Shown: positions 41,720-50,989, numbered from the stretch's first letter. The stretch is 64,000 nucleotides of DNA from Sva-07 sp963715285 (GCA_963715285.1 CAVQRU010000035.1:19628-83627); one strand, 5' to 3'. Numbers and translations are program-made. The notes: a model not told the origin generated them from the letters alone.

Positions 41720-44131
41720 TCAGCGGTCGGCAGTCACGCTGAGTGTTGCCGCGCCGGGATCACGCTCGATCACGGTGGTGCGATGCTCGATGCCCTCGGC
41801 GTCGAGCCAGGCCGCGTCGATCGTCAACGGCGTGGGCGAGACGGTCGGGGGCGTGCGTGCGGCGAGGGTGTACCCGTCGGCGATGTCGAGTCGGCCGGTC
41901 ATCTCGAACTGGAGTGAGCTGGTCTCCCCGGGCGCGAGGGCGACGAAGGCCGACATCACGAAGTACCCGGCCTCGACGCCGATCTCGGTGTCGACCGGAA
42001 GGCCGTTCAGGGTGACGTTCGTGACCGGAAGCTTCGAGAAGATCGACACCCAGGTGCGGTTGTGTCCGTCGTCGAGGCCGATCAGGTTGCCGATCACGTA
42101 GTTCGGTTCGCCGTTCGTGGGCGCGTTGTTGGTGAGCGTGAGGTCGAGCGTGGCGGTGGCAGTGCTGGTGGCGGCATCGGCGGTGACGGCGTAGGCGGCG
42201 CGGGCGTCGAGGTAGTAGTCGATCTTGTTGCCGGCCGCGTTGTTGAAGGTGATGGCGAGTGCGTCCCCGGTGAGATCGGGGTCGGCGAGCGTGCCGGCCA
42301 GGCCGACCTGCTCGAGCACCGTCTGTTCGCCCGGCCGGGCGGCCCAGCCGGCGAAGCGCCCCTGGTCGACCATCGGCCCGAGGGTGTCGAGCAGGTCGGT
42401 CGGCGGCGGGAGGGTGCCGGCGAGGAGCGTGTCGATGACCGCCAGCGAGAACTCCTCGAGGACGTCGACTCGTTCGAGGGTCGTGGTCAGGTCGTACTGG
42501 TCGTTGAGCAGGAAGTCAGCGGCGGTGTCGGCGGTGACCGTGCGCTGGCCGTCGATCACCTGCCCGTCGGGCAGCGGGATCGGACCGGTGAACTCGAGGA
42601 AGCGGGCAAGGGTGTAAACGTCCATCATGAACACGCCGTCGAGTTCGCTGCCACCGCTCTGGGGGTAGAGGTCGGCGATCGCGCGGCCGGTGACGGCCAT
42701 GTCGGGCGACATGTTCATGTTCTTCCACGGTTCGGGTCCGGTGGTGCCGTCGGGTCCGGACGCGAGGTTGTAGCTCCCGTAGCGGGCGAGCCATTCGTCG
42801 AGCTGCGGATCGAACACATCGTCGTCGTTCTCCGCGGTGCCGGAAGCGTCCCCGGTCGTTCCGGTCGCGCTCGCGGTCGTTCCGGTGATGCTCGTGGTGG
42901 CGCTGGAGGTGAACCGTCGGGTGGCGGGGTCGCCGGCCGTGTTGAGGTCGTCGGTGCGGCCGAACCGGGTGACGGCGATCTGGCCGTCGGTGACGGTGAT
43001 CTCGGCCCAGTTGCCCATGAAGCCGCCGATGCCTCGGGCCTCCGCCGGTGTGGTGAACCCGATGAAGTAGGTGCGTGGTTCGTCGCCGCCGAGCAGGCCG
43101 GGCGCGGCGATCGCCACGGTGAGCGCGTCCGAGCTGCGCTGGCGTTGTTCGGCGAGCTCCGCGGAGAGATCGTCGAGTCGGTCGGCCACCGGCGGGGCGA
43201 GCCACTGGCTGTCGAGGTTGCTCACGGTGGTCTGGAGCGCCTCGATCTGGAGTTCGATGGCGAGCAGTGACGTCTGCAACGACCGCACCTGGTCGACGTC
43301 GATGCGACCGCCGCTGACGCTGAGGGTGTCGAGGTCGATGCGCGCCAGTTCGTTGCTCAGCAGCCGACTCGATTCGGCGGCGCCCGAGATGAGTTCGGTG
43401 GCCACACGATGGTGCTGGGCGACACCGGGGACGTACCGGGCGAGGCCCGTGAGCGGCGTGTCGAGACGTTCGTCGGCTGCCTCGAAGGCGACCGCGGCCT
43501 CGTCGAACGACTCCCGTGCGACGTCGATGTCACCATCGCCGAGGGCCTCGAGGCCGTCGGTGGCGTGATCGTTGGCGGCCCGCAGGTCGTCGGCAGCGAG
43601 GGAGGCGAACACGACGAAGAAGAAGGTGCTGACGGCGGCGGCTGCGGCGGCGGTGCCGACGACGATGGCCACCACCTGGCGGCTGCCCCGCGGACGCCGG
43701 ACGAATCCGACCGCCCCGAGGTAGCCGGCGAGGACGACGAACATCAACGCCGACGCGCCGAGGAAGACATCGAGTCGGCTGCGGGCGGCGAGGTTGAGCG
43801 CGATGGCGATCAGCGCAGCGTTGACGACGCTGCGCCGGCCCGGCTTCACGTTCGCCGTGAACCCGACGATCGCGGCGACGCCGCCGACGATCGCTCCGAT
43901 GATCGACCACGACAGGACACCGGCCACGAGCGTGGCCATTGCCGCATCCCAGCGCATGGCCGCGGCGCCGAGCCAGGTGACACCGGCCACGACGACGCCG
44001 ACCAGCACGAGGTCGATGGTGCTGTTGCCCGTCGGGTGCGATCCGGCCGTTGCGGCGACGACCCCGGCGAGGATCGAGATCGCGGCGATGATCCGGCTCG
44101 TGCGGATCGGGGCCAAGCCCGTGGTGCCCAT
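41720..44131 (-). CDS. DUF4012 domain membrane protein
   Basis: 803 residues from ATG 44131. About six membrane helices fill the first 200 residues. A coiled-coil stretch (about 215-400) leads to the DUF4012 domain (YFIGFTTPAEARGIGGFMGNWAEI, quoted in part: TPAEARGIGGFMGNW; DGVFMMDVYTLARFLEFTGPI, in part: DGVFMMDVYTLARFLEFTG). DUF4012 proteins occur in polysaccharide loci; their reaction is unknown. A paralogue lies at 52671 with the same layout. An upstream start at 44455 would add a Pro-rich tail containing the 50-bp repeats; alignment with the paralogue favours 44131. Confidence 0.8.
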   Translation of the reverse strand: MGTTGLAPIRTSRIIAAISILAGVVAATAGSHPTGNSTIDLVLVGVVVAGVTWLGAAAMRWDAAMATLVAGVLSWSIIGAIVGGVAAIVGFTANVKPGRRSVVNAALIAIALNLAARSRLDVFLGASALMFVVLAGYLGAVGFVRRPRGSRQVVAIVVGTAAAAAAVSTFFFVVFASLAADDLRAANDHATDGLEALGDGDIDVARESFDEAAVAFEAADERLDTPLTGLARYVPGVAQHHRVATELISGAAESSRLLSNELARIDLDTLSVSGGRIDVDQVRSLQTSLLAIELQIEALQTTVSNLDSQWLAPPVADRLDDLSAELAEQRQRSSDALTVAIAAPGLLGGDEPRTYFIGFTTPAEARGIGGFMGNWAEITVTDGQIAVTRFGRTDDLNTAGDPATRRFTSSATTSITGTTASATGTTGDASGTAENDDDVFDPQLDEWLARYGSYNLASGPDGTTGPEPWKNMNMSPDMAVTGRAIADLYPQSGGSELDGVFMMDVYTLARFLEFTGPIPLPDGQVIDGQRTVTADTAADFLLNDQYDLTTTLERVDVLEEFSLAVIDTLLAGTLPPPTDLLDTLGPMVDQGRFAGWAARPGEQTVLEQVGLAGTLADPDLTGDALAITFNNAAGNKIDYYLDARAAYAVTADAATSTATATLDLTLTNNAPTNGEPNYVIGNLIGLDDGHNRTWVSIFSKLPVTNVTLNGLPVDTEIGVEAGYFVMSAFVALAPGETSSLQFEMTGRLDIADGYTLAARTPPTVSPTPLTIDAAWLDAEGIEHRTTVIERDPGAATLSVTADR

Positions 44132-44185
44132 CGTCGGCAACGGCAAACCCCTCGTCCGGGCCCACGCCCCGCCGTCGCCGTTTCC

Positions 44186-44235
44186 GTTTCCGTCGAGTTC
44201 TGGGTGAGGCGGGTCACCGGTTTCGCGACGCGAAC
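44186..44235. repeat. 50-bp palindromic repeat, pair 2 copy a
   Basis: Starts GTTTCCGTCGAGTTCTGGGT and ends CGACGCGAAC. It aligns over its full 50 nt with the copies at 37935, 38006 and 44258. Confidence 0.75.
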
Positions 44236-44257
44236 GGCTTGCGGAGGTGCCGTCTGC

Positions 44258-44307
44258 GTTTGTGTCGAGTTCTGGGTGGGACGGGTCACCGGTTTCGCGA
44301 CCCAAAC
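44258..44307. repeat. 50-bp palindromic repeat, pair 2 copy b
   Basis: Starts GTTTGTGTCGAGTTCTGGGT and ends CGACCCAAAC, 72 nt after copy a. Almost identical to copy a in the centre (GTCACCGGTTTCGCGAC). Confidence 0.8.
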
Positions 44308-44743
44308 GGATGGGGGCGTGTGGCGGCGGCGGGGGCGTGCGGGTGGAGGGGGGCGTGTGGGGATCGGTCTGCGGGGACGGGCGCGTGGGGGGCGGCTCGG
44401 GTGGGGTCCCCGAGGGTTGCGCGGTGTCGCTGCCCGGTGCCGTCGTGAGACTCATCTCGCCGCCGCCATCCGAGACTGGGCCCGCCTGTGCCCGTCGAGC
44501 CGCCGCTCGATCCGCCTCATTGCCGTGGGGACTCTACTCCGATCCCACGATCGGCGCTCGCGGTCGCCCGATGAGCGGCCGCCCGGCACCCACGAACGGG
44601 TTCGATGTCGCCCACCATGCCCTCGGTGGACGGCAACGCGGCGGGGTCGTCGAGGACGTGGCGCACCAGGTCGTCGGAGTCGACGCCGGGCGCTCGGAAT
44701 GGACCGAGGGTCGGTCGCCGGAATCGAGATGGTCGCGCCGAGG

Positions 44744-44749
44744 TAGCGT
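44744..44749 (+). promoter_or_regulatory. -10 box for a leaderless Rrf2-gene mRNA
   Basis: TAGCGT ends 7 nt before the GTG at 44757. Confidence 0.45.
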
Positions 44750-44756
44750 CGGCTCG

Positions 44757-45230
44757 GTGAGGATCTCGGAGCGGGTCGACAATGCGGTGCGGGCGATGGC
44801 CGAGCTCGCTGCCACCGACGGGTCGAACGCGAAGGCCGAGGCGATCGCCACCAGCCAGGGCATCTCGTTGAAGTTCCTGCTCGACATCTTCCGCGACCTC
44901 AAGCGTGGCGAGCTCGTCCGATCGAAGCGCGGCCCGGACGGTGGCTTCACGCTCTCGCGCCCGCCGGAGGAGATCTCGCTCGCCGACATCTTCCGCGCCG
45001 TCGACGGCCCGTTGGCCGACGTCCATGACGAGAGCCTTCGCGACCTGCACTACGACGGCCCGGCCGAGGCGCTGCCCGAGGTGTGGATGGCGATCAGGGG
45101 CAGCCTGCGCCGGGTGCTCGAGACCGTCACGCTCGCCGATCTGGCCTCGGGCGATCTGCCCCCCGAGGTGGCCGACCTGGCCGCGGAGTACCGCCGCAGC
45201 ACCGAGGAGCGCCATGGCGCACGGGGCTGA
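44757..45230 (+). CDS. Rrf2-family transcriptional regulator
   Basis: 157 residues. The Rrf2 winged helix is clear: RISERVDNAVRAMAELA, AIATSQGISLKFLLDIFRDL, and LVRSKRGPDGGFTLSRPPEE. There is no cysteine, so it cannot hold an Fe-S cluster as IscR or NsrR do; it resembles the Cys-free CymR type that controls sulfur genes in Firmicutes. It is followed by cysQ (17-nt overlap), cysD and cysNC, so control of sulfate activation is a fair inference. GTG 44757 sits 7 nt after a TAGCGT box. Confidence 0.88.
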   Translation: MRISERVDNAVRAMAELAATDGSNAKAEAIATSQGISLKFLLDIFRDLKRGELVRSKRGPDGGFTLSRPPEEISLADIFRAVDGPLADVHDESLRDLHYDGPAEALPEVWMAIRGSLRRVLETVTLADLASGDLPPEVADLAAEYRRSTEERHGARG

Positions 45231-46200
45231 CCAACTCTCGGACGAACTCGCCGCTGCCCTCGCGGCGGTCCGGGCCGCGTCGGAGCTGTGCCGTGGGGCG
45301 CAGGGCCGGCTGCTCGCCGGTCACACCCTGACCAAGGGCGACCAGAGCCCGGTGACGATCGCCGACTTCGCCGCGCAGGCCGTGGTGTGCGCCGAGCTGA
45401 CCGATGCACTCGGCAGCATCGAGATGATCGGCGAGGAGGATTCGAGCGACCTGCGATCCGCCGACGCGGCCGAGCTGCTGGAGGCGGTCGTCGGGTTGGT
45501 CCGTGCGCAGCGCGGCGACGCCCTCTCGCCGGGCACGGTCCTCGACTGGATCTCGGTCGGCTCGTCCACCGGCACCACCGACCGCTACTGGACGCTCGAT
45601 CCGATCGATGGCACCAAGGGCTTCCTGCGCGGCGAGCAGTACGCGATCGCGCTCGGCCTGATCGAGGGCGGCGAGGTGATCCTCGGCGTGCTCGGCTGCC
45701 CGAACCTGCCGAATCCCGACGGCTCGATCGGAGCGGTCTTCGCCGCGACCGACGGCGCGTGCCTCGCCTGGTACGGCGACGCACCCGACCCGCGGCCGGT
45801 GACGGTGGCCGCGCCGGCGAGCCTGGCCGAGGCCCGGTTCTGCGAGTCGGTCGAGTCCGGCCACTCGAACCAGGACCACTCGGCGCAGATCGCCGCCCGC
45901 CTCGGCATCACCGCTGAGCCGTACCGCATCGACAGCCAGTGCAAGTACGCGGCGGTCGCCCGCGGCGACGCGTCGATCTACCTGCGCTTGCCCACCCGGG
46001 CCGACTACCGCGAGAAGATCTGGGATCACGCCGCCGGCAAGTTCGTGGTCGAGCAGGCCGGGGGAGTGGTCACCGACGTCACCGGCGCCCCGCTCGACTT
46101 CTCCCACGGCGCCCTGTTGGAGGCCAACCGCGGCGTGGTCGCCACCGACGGCCGCTTCCACGATCAGGTGGTCGAGGCCGTCCGCGCCGTCCTCGGCTGA
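45214..46200 (+). CDS. cysQ: 3'(2'),5'-bisphosphate nucleotidase CysQ/HAL2-type
   Basis: 328 residues. Removes the 3'-phosphate of PAP (and PAPS), the by-product of sulfotransfer. Metal-site motifs: EEDSSD near 68 and DPIDGTKGFLRGEQYAIALG near 128, and the late WDHAAGKFVVEQAGGVVTD with the conserved Asp. The large form (over 300 residues) with the LRGEQYA insert is the HAL2-like branch. ATG at 45214 has GAGGAG 4 nt upstream inside the Rrf2 gene, so the two are coupled. Confidence 0.9.
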   Translation: MAHGADQLSDELAAALAAVRAASELCRGAQGRLLAGHTLTKGDQSPVTIADFAAQAVVCAELTDALGSIEMIGEEDSSDLRSADAAELLEAVVGLVRAQRGDALSPGTVLDWISVGSSTGTTDRYWTLDPIDGTKGFLRGEQYAIALGLIEGGEVILGVLGCPNLPNPDGSIGAVFAATDGACLAWYGDAPDPRPVTVAAPASLAEARFCESVESGHSNQDHSAQIAARLGITAEPYRIDSQCKYAAVARGDASIYLRLPTRADYREKIWDHAAGKFVVEQAGGVVTDVTGAPLDFSHGALLEANRGVVATDGRFHDQVVEAVRAVLG

Positions 46201-46374
46201 CGCGACACTCCGGTGCCGTGACGCGCGACTGGATGCTCTCGATCACCGATCGGCCGTCAGGTCACGTTCGACCGTTGAGCTCGAGCGTCGGCAACAACAC
46301 TCGAATTGTCGATGTCTGCTGACGCTGAACGCTCGGGACGCACTTCTTGACCGGAACGAGACAGTGTTTCCGGT

Positions 46375-46399
46375 ATTGTCCACCGAGTTGATAGACAAT
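46375..46399. promoter_or_regulatory. candidate operator: ATTGTC-13-GACAAT inverted repeat before cysD
   Basis: Perfect 6-bp half-sites 13 nt apart, 16 nt upstream of the cysD start. AT-rich against its surroundings. A natural candidate for the Rrf2 regulator two genes upstream; no binding evidence. The region 46201-46414 holds no gene. Confidence 0.4.
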
Positions 46400-46414
46400 C
46401 GCACGGGAGACCCG

Positions 46415-47356
46415 ATGACCGCGACGACCAAGAACCCGGCACCGACGCTGAGCGCCGGCCGCTTGACGCACCTGCAGCGCTTGGAGGCCGAGGCGATCCA
46501 GATCATGCGCGAGGCGGTCTCGGAGGCCGAGCGGCCGGCGTTGCTGTACTCGATGGGCAAGGACAGCTCGGTGCTGTTGCGACTGGCGGTCAAGGCCTTC
46601 TACCCGTCGACGCCGCCGTTCCCGCTGGTGCACGTCGACACGCTGTGGAAGTTCCAGGCGATGTACGAGTTCCGCGACCGGATGGCCGCGGAGCACGGCC
46701 TCGAGTTGATCGTGCACCACAACCCCGAGTGCATCGAGAAGAACATCAACCCGATCGATCACGGCTCCGCCGTGCACACCGACATGTGGAAGACCGAGGG
46801 CCTCAAGCAGATCGTCGACGAGCTCAGGTTCGACGTGATGTTCGGTGGCGCTCGCCGCGACGAGGAGAAGTCGCGGGCCAAGGAGCGGGTGTTCTCGATC
46901 CGCAGCCCGCAGCACCAGTGGGACCCGAAGCGGCAGCGCCCCGAGTTGTGGCAGCTCTACAACGGTCGGCGCAGCAAGGGTGAGACGGTGCGGGTGTTCC
47001 CGATCTCGAACTGGACCGAACTCGACGTGTGGCAGTACATCCATCTCGAGAACATCCCGCTGGTCGACTTGTACCTCGCGAAGCCGCGTCCGGTGGTCGA
47101 GCGTGACGGCACGTTGATCGTCGTCGACGACGACCGGATGCCGCTCGAGCCGGGCGAGGTGCCCGAGATGCGCACGGTGCGGTTCCGCACCCTCGGGTGC
47201 TATCCGCTGACCGGTGCGATCGAGTCGACCGCCGACACGCTGCCGGGGATCATCCAGGAGATGCTGCTGGCGACCACGTCGGAGCGTCAGGGACGTGTGG
47301 CCGACCACGACGGCATCAGCTCGCTGGAGAAGAAGAAGCAGGAAGGGCACTTCTGA
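46415..47356 (+). CDS. cysD: sulfate adenylyltransferase subunit 2
   Basis: 313 residues. Makes APS from ATP and sulfate with CysN. PAPS-reductase-type PP-loop ALLYSMGKDSSVLLRLAVKA near 43-62; further blocks HTDMWKTEGLKQIVDEL, FGGARRDEEKSRAKERVFS and GCYPLTGAIEST are typical. ATG 46415 is preferred over the in-frame ATG at 46364 because GGGAGA lies 4-5 nt before it. It shares 1 nt with the cysNC start (TGATG). Confidence 0.95.
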   Translation: MTATTKNPAPTLSAGRLTHLQRLEAEAIQIMREAVSEAERPALLYSMGKDSSVLLRLAVKAFYPSTPPFPLVHVDTLWKFQAMYEFRDRMAAEHGLELIVHHNPECIEKNINPIDHGSAVHTDMWKTEGLKQIVDELRFDVMFGGARRDEEKSRAKERVFSIRSPQHQWDPKRQRPELWQLYNGRRSKGETVRVFPISNWTELDVWQYIHLENIPLVDLYLAKPRPVVERDGTLIVVDDDRMPLEPGEVPEMRTVRFRTLGCYPLTGAIESTADTLPGIIQEMLLATTSERQGRVADHDGISSLEKKKQEGHF

Positions 47357-49305
47357 TGCCGAACGCAGGATCCGCCACGAATGCCATGGGATCGACCGCC
47401 GACCAGGAGCTGATCGCGACGGACATCGACGCCTACCTGCGGTCGCACCAGTACAAGAGTCTGTTGCGGTTCATCACCTGCGGCAGCGTCGACGACGGCA
47501 AGAGCACACTCATCGGCCGCCTGCTCTACGAGACGCATCTCGTGTTCGAGGATCATCTCGCCGCGCTCGAGATCGACTCGGCGAAGGTCGGCACGCAGGG
47601 CGGCGACCTCGACTTCGCGCTGCTGCTCGACGGCCTGTCGGCCGAGCGCGAGCAGGGCATCACGATCGACGTCGCCTACCGGTTCTTCGCCACGGAGCAC
47701 CGCAAGTTCATCGTGGCCGACACGCCCGGCCACGAGCAGTACACCCGCAACATGGTGACCGGTGCGTCGACGGCCGACGTGGCGGTGATCCTGGTCGATG
47801 CCCGCAAGGGCGTGCTCACCCAGACCCGCCGCCACAGCTACCTCGTGTCGCTGCTGGGCATCAAGCGGGTGGTCGTGGCGATCAACAAGATGGACCTGAT
47901 GGACTTCTCGCACGAGGTGTTCTCGGCGATCGAGGAGGAGTACACCGACTTCGCCGGTCGGATCGGACTGCACGACGTGACGTTCATCCCGCTGTCGGCA
48001 CTGAAGGGCGACAACATCGTCGAGCACAGCGCGAACACGCCGTGGTACCACGGCCCCACCCTCCTGGGCTTCCTGGAGACGGTGCCGGTCGACGACGACC
48101 TGGCCGACCAGAGCTTCCGCATGCCGGTGCAGTGGGTCAACCGACCGAATCTCGACTTCCGCGGATTCTCGGGCCGCATCGTCGGCGGTGCGATCAAACC
48201 GGGCGACCCGGTCCGGGTGCTGCCGGCCGGCACGACGAGCACCGTCGATCGGATCGTGACGATGGACGGCGACCTCGACGAGGCGATCGCGGGGCAGTCG
48301 GTGACGATCACGCTCGCCGACGAGATCGACGTCAGTCGCGGCGACGTGTTGTGTGCCGGTGACGATCCGGCCGAGGTCGCCGACCAGTTCGAGGCGCACA
48401 TCGTGTGGATGCACGAGGATGCGATGCTGCCGGGGCGGCCGTACCTGGTGAAGATCGGTGCCCGCACGGTCGGGGCGACGATCTCCCACCCGAAGTACCG
48501 CGTCGACATCAACAACCTGGAGCATCTCGCGGCGAACACGTTGGAACTCAACGAGATCGGTGTGTGCAACATCGGTCTCGATCGTCCGATCCCGTTCGAC
48601 CCCTATGCCGTCAACCGCGACACCGGCGGCTTCATCGTGATCGACAAGCTCACCAACGTCACCGTCGGTGCGGGCCTGTTGCACTTCGCATTGCGCCGTT
48701 CGCACAACATCCACTGGCAGGACGTCAAGGTCGACAAGGTCGCCCGTGCCGGGTTGAACAGCCATGCGCCGGCGGTGTTGTGGTTCACCGGTCTGTCGGG
48801 TTCGGGCAAGTCGACGATCGCGAACGTGGTCGAGTCGAAGCTGCACGCGCGGGGTGTTCGCACGTATCTGCTCGACGGCGACAACGTGCGCCACGGCCTG
48901 AACCGTGACCTCGGCTTCACCGATGCCGACCGGGTGGAGAACATCCGTCGCATCGCAGAGGTGGCCGCCCTGATGGTCGACGCCGGCCTGGTGGTGTTGG
49001 TGTCGTTCATCTCGCCGTTCCGCGCCGAGCGGCGCTTGGCTCGCGAGGCGGTGGAGGACGGCGAGTTCATCGAGGTGTTCGTCGACACCCCGCTGGAGGT
49101 TGCCGAGCAGCGCGATCCGAAGGGTCTGTACGCGAAGGCGCGCCGGGGTGAGTTGGAGAACTTCACCGGCATCGACTCGCCGTACGAACCGCCCGAGGCG
49201 CCGGAGGTCCGGGTGGACACCTCGGAGATGACCGCCGAGGAGGCCGCCGACGCGGTGATCGCGGCGTTCGAGCGCGGCGCGTCGATGGACGCACCTCTGA
49301 GCTGA
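47356..49305 (+). CDS. cysNC: bifunctional CysN-CysC: sulfate adenylyltransferase GTPase + APS kinase
   Basis: 649 residues. The N-terminal EF-Tu-like GTPase has GSVDDGKST at 43-51, DTPGHEQYTRNMV and NKMDLMD. The C-terminal APS kinase starts near 468 with the P-loop GLSGSGKST (~479), YLLDGDNVRHGLNRDLGF and FISPFRAER. The product makes PAPS, either for reduction or for sulfotransfer. No PAPS reductase or sulfotransferase is visible in the window. cysD-cysNC are translationally coupled. Confidence 0.96.
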   Translation: MPNAGSATNAMGSTADQELIATDIDAYLRSHQYKSLLRFITCGSVDDGKSTLIGRLLYETHLVFEDHLAALEIDSAKVGTQGGDLDFALLLDGLSAEREQGITIDVAYRFFATEHRKFIVADTPGHEQYTRNMVTGASTADVAVILVDARKGVLTQTRRHSYLVSLLGIKRVVVAINKMDLMDFSHEVFSAIEEEYTDFAGRIGLHDVTFIPLSALKGDNIVEHSANTPWYHGPTLLGFLETVPVDDDLADQSFRMPVQWVNRPNLDFRGFSGRIVGGAIKPGDPVRVLPAGTTSTVDRIVTMDGDLDEAIAGQSVTITLADEIDVSRGDVLCAGDDPAEVADQFEAHIVWMHEDAMLPGRPYLVKIGARTVGATISHPKYRVDINNLEHLAANTLELNEIGVCNIGLDRPIPFDPYAVNRDTGGFIVIDKLTNVTVGAGLLHFALRRSHNIHWQDVKVDKVARAGLNSHAPAVLWFTGLSGSGKSTIANVVESKLHARGVRTYLLDGDNVRHGLNRDLGFTDADRVENIRRIAEVAALMVDAGLVVLVSFISPFRAERRLAREAVEDGEFIEVFVDTPLEVAEQRDPKGLYAKARRGELENFTGIDSPYEPPEAPEVRVDTSEMTAEEAADAVIAAFERGASMDAPLS

Positions 49306-49754
49306 GACGGCCACTCGAGCACCGGTTGACCATCGACCATCGTTCACCGAGACGTGTGCACTGCGCCGGACGGACCCGGGGTCACGATCCGTTCCTGCAC
49401 CGTCGCCGGCCGGCTGCCATCGTGGTGGAGGCAGACGTGGACCCCTGCGTTCGACACGGGTCTCTGTCGAGCGATCATCAAGGCGCGCACCGCGGTCTCG
49501 CTCGGCGACCGGATGCGACCACTCTACGTGGTCAAAGGGCAGGGGTCGAGGGATGCTCGAAAGTCCGACTCCCTCCCACCGTTACTGGGTGGACCGTGAC
49601 TTCAGGCGCCTTCGCGCAGATCCTGACGAAATCATGACGGGCAAAAAGGATCACGATGAGTGAGATTCGCGTAGTCTGGCGTGACCGGTGAACCTGGCCG
49701 GACCTGAAGGCGGACATCAGTGGAGCGAGGCAACGAGACGGGAGGCCAGCGGCG
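49306..49754. other. 449-nt intergenic region without a supported gene
   Basis: No open frame here has coding character. A TAGTCT (49672-49677) is a possible -10 for the following gene, with an ~80-nt leader. The right half (49600-49680) is AT-richer than the surroundings. Confidence 0.5.
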
Positions 49755-50390
49755 ATGATGTCGACTGGCGCGTCGCAGCGGACCCGCACGCGCAGGATCC
49801 TGCAGCGATCCGTCGACGTCGTCGTCGGCACCGTCACCTTGTTGTTGACGCTGCCGGTCGTCGTGCTCGCCGCGTTGGCGATCAAGCTCAGCTCACCGCA
49901 CGGGCCGGTGCTCGTGCGTGAGGTTCGTGTCGGCCGGGAGGGCGAGCGCTTCGAGATGCTCAGGCTCCGCACCACCGCCTCGGTCGACCCGGTCGCCTCG
50001 GTCGACCCGGCGGCGTCCGCGGCGGACGTGTCGAGTTCGGCGCCGACCGTCGAGACGGCAGTAGGGGGTCAGCGGGTCACCGCGGTGGGGCGGATCCTGC
50101 GCACGTGCTCGATCGACGAACTGCCACAGTGGTGGAATGTCGTGCGGGGCGACATGAGCATCGTCGGTCCACCACCCTCCGCTCCGCCCGGGCCGAAGCA
50201 GACACCGGATCGAGATCGCACCACTGGTGCGTCGCCGGGTCTCACCGGATCGTGGCGAACCTCGGGTCGCCGAGCGCCTTCGCGCAGTCGACCGAACTGA
50301 CGTCGTCAGCGTGGGGTGGTTGGCTCGAGACCGACGCGCCCGACCGCGGCGTGAGCCCGACTCCCGCCTGTGGCTGATGCCGGCTCGAGG
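49755..50390 (+). pseudogene. decayed polyprenyl-phosphate sugar phosphotransferase (PF02397-type)
   Basis: The frame to 50300 reads like the C-terminal catalytic domain of the intact gene at 50990: RSVDVVVGTVTLLLTLPVVVLAALAIK, VREVRVGREGERFEMLRLR and SIDELPQWWNVVRGDMSIVG (each quoted in part). The GPRP motif is changed to GPPP and the PLFKMRADPR block is replaced by Ser/Ala/Val repeats. After SWRTSGR the frame is lost; skipping one base near 50270 restores ERLRAVDRTDVVSVGWLARD, which resembles the family's ending. Inactive on present evidence. Confidence 0.6.
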
Positions 50391-50557
50391 GTCGACGTCG
50401 GTTGCGGGGCCGGCCACGTCGTGGCGCTCCGGTCATCGCCGTGGCCGGCACGTGTCGACGTTCGAACGGTCCACTTGGCGACGTTGACGAGCCCGATGAC
50501 GACGACTCCGAGTGCGATCCAGACCACGAGGACGAGCGCTGCAACTGCCACTGGCAT
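50306..50557 (-). CDS. possible small single-helix membrane protein
   Basis: From ATG 50557 it encodes about 83 residues: a hydrophobic helix VAVAALVLVVWIALGVVVIG at the N-terminus, then a basic/Ser-rich tail. It lies antisense to the end of the decayed sugar transferase. No family; antisense frames in GC-rich DNA often look hydrophobic, so this is weak. Confidence 0.25.
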   Translation of the reverse strand: MPVAVAALVLVVWIALGVVVIGLVNVAKWTVRTSTRAGHGDDRSATTWPAPQPTSTLEPASATGGSRAHAAVGRVGLEPTTPR

Positions 50558-50559
50558 GT

Positions 50560-50989
50560 CAGTATTGCCCGTCGCGCGTCGAGAACGCGGTATTTGGAGC
50601 GATTCTGTCGACGTCGTCATCTGCGGTCATGGTGAATGGTTCGTGAAACGCGCGTGAACGGTCGACGCACCGACCTCGGACGGCGGAGACGGCCCCACCG
50701 TGCATCGACCCTCAAGGCCCCGGCGCCCCGTCCGCCCACGGCAGCCCCGCGACCACGGTGAGTGGTATTTCTGGTCACGTGTTGACGAGACGTTGACGGA
50801 CGGCGACGGTCGGCGACGATGGCGAGCCGCGCGCGATCGTGTCTCGATCCCTTGAAAACACTGGGGAAGCGCTGCTGGACATCCGGCGTTCACGAAAACG
50901 TGATCCAACTCTGACGATTCCTTTCGCCACCGACAGTGGTGTTGGCGTATCCTGGCCGATGGCGGACGAGGAAGACCGAAGGCGGAGTG
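50560..50989. other. intergenic region upstream of the glycosylphosphotransferase
   Basis: No supported gene. TATCCT (50948-50953) is a possible -10 with a ~36-nt leader before the ATG at 50990, which has GGCGGAG as ribosome-binding site. The stretch 50760-50940 is AT-richer than average. Confidence 0.4.

Larger units (their letters stand above)
44132..44756. other. 625-nt gap with a repeat pair upstream of DUF4012 and Rrf2 genes
   Basis: Contains the two 50-bp repeats described separately and a GGGGGCG-rich stretch (44310-44400). Long open frames on both strands here are Pro/Arg-rich and look noncoding. The right end carries the promoter of the Rrf2 gene. Confidence 0.6.

Noticed and set aside
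44132..44455. Proline-rich N-terminal extension of the DUF4012 protein from ATG 44455
   Set aside because: The extension is made of the 50-bp repeats, which are intergenic elsewhere, and the paralogue starts at the point matching ATG 44131.
49326..49637. 103-codon plus-strand frame after cysNC, and a possible riboswitch in the same gap
   Set aside because: Codon use is not like neighbouring genes and no ribosome-binding site fits; no known riboswitch consensus could be matched by eye.
50306..50620. Minus-strand frame ending VGLEPTTPR, a phrase often seen in mis-annotated tRNA shadows
   Set aside because: No tRNA cloverleaf is present at that place; the phrase is coincidental.
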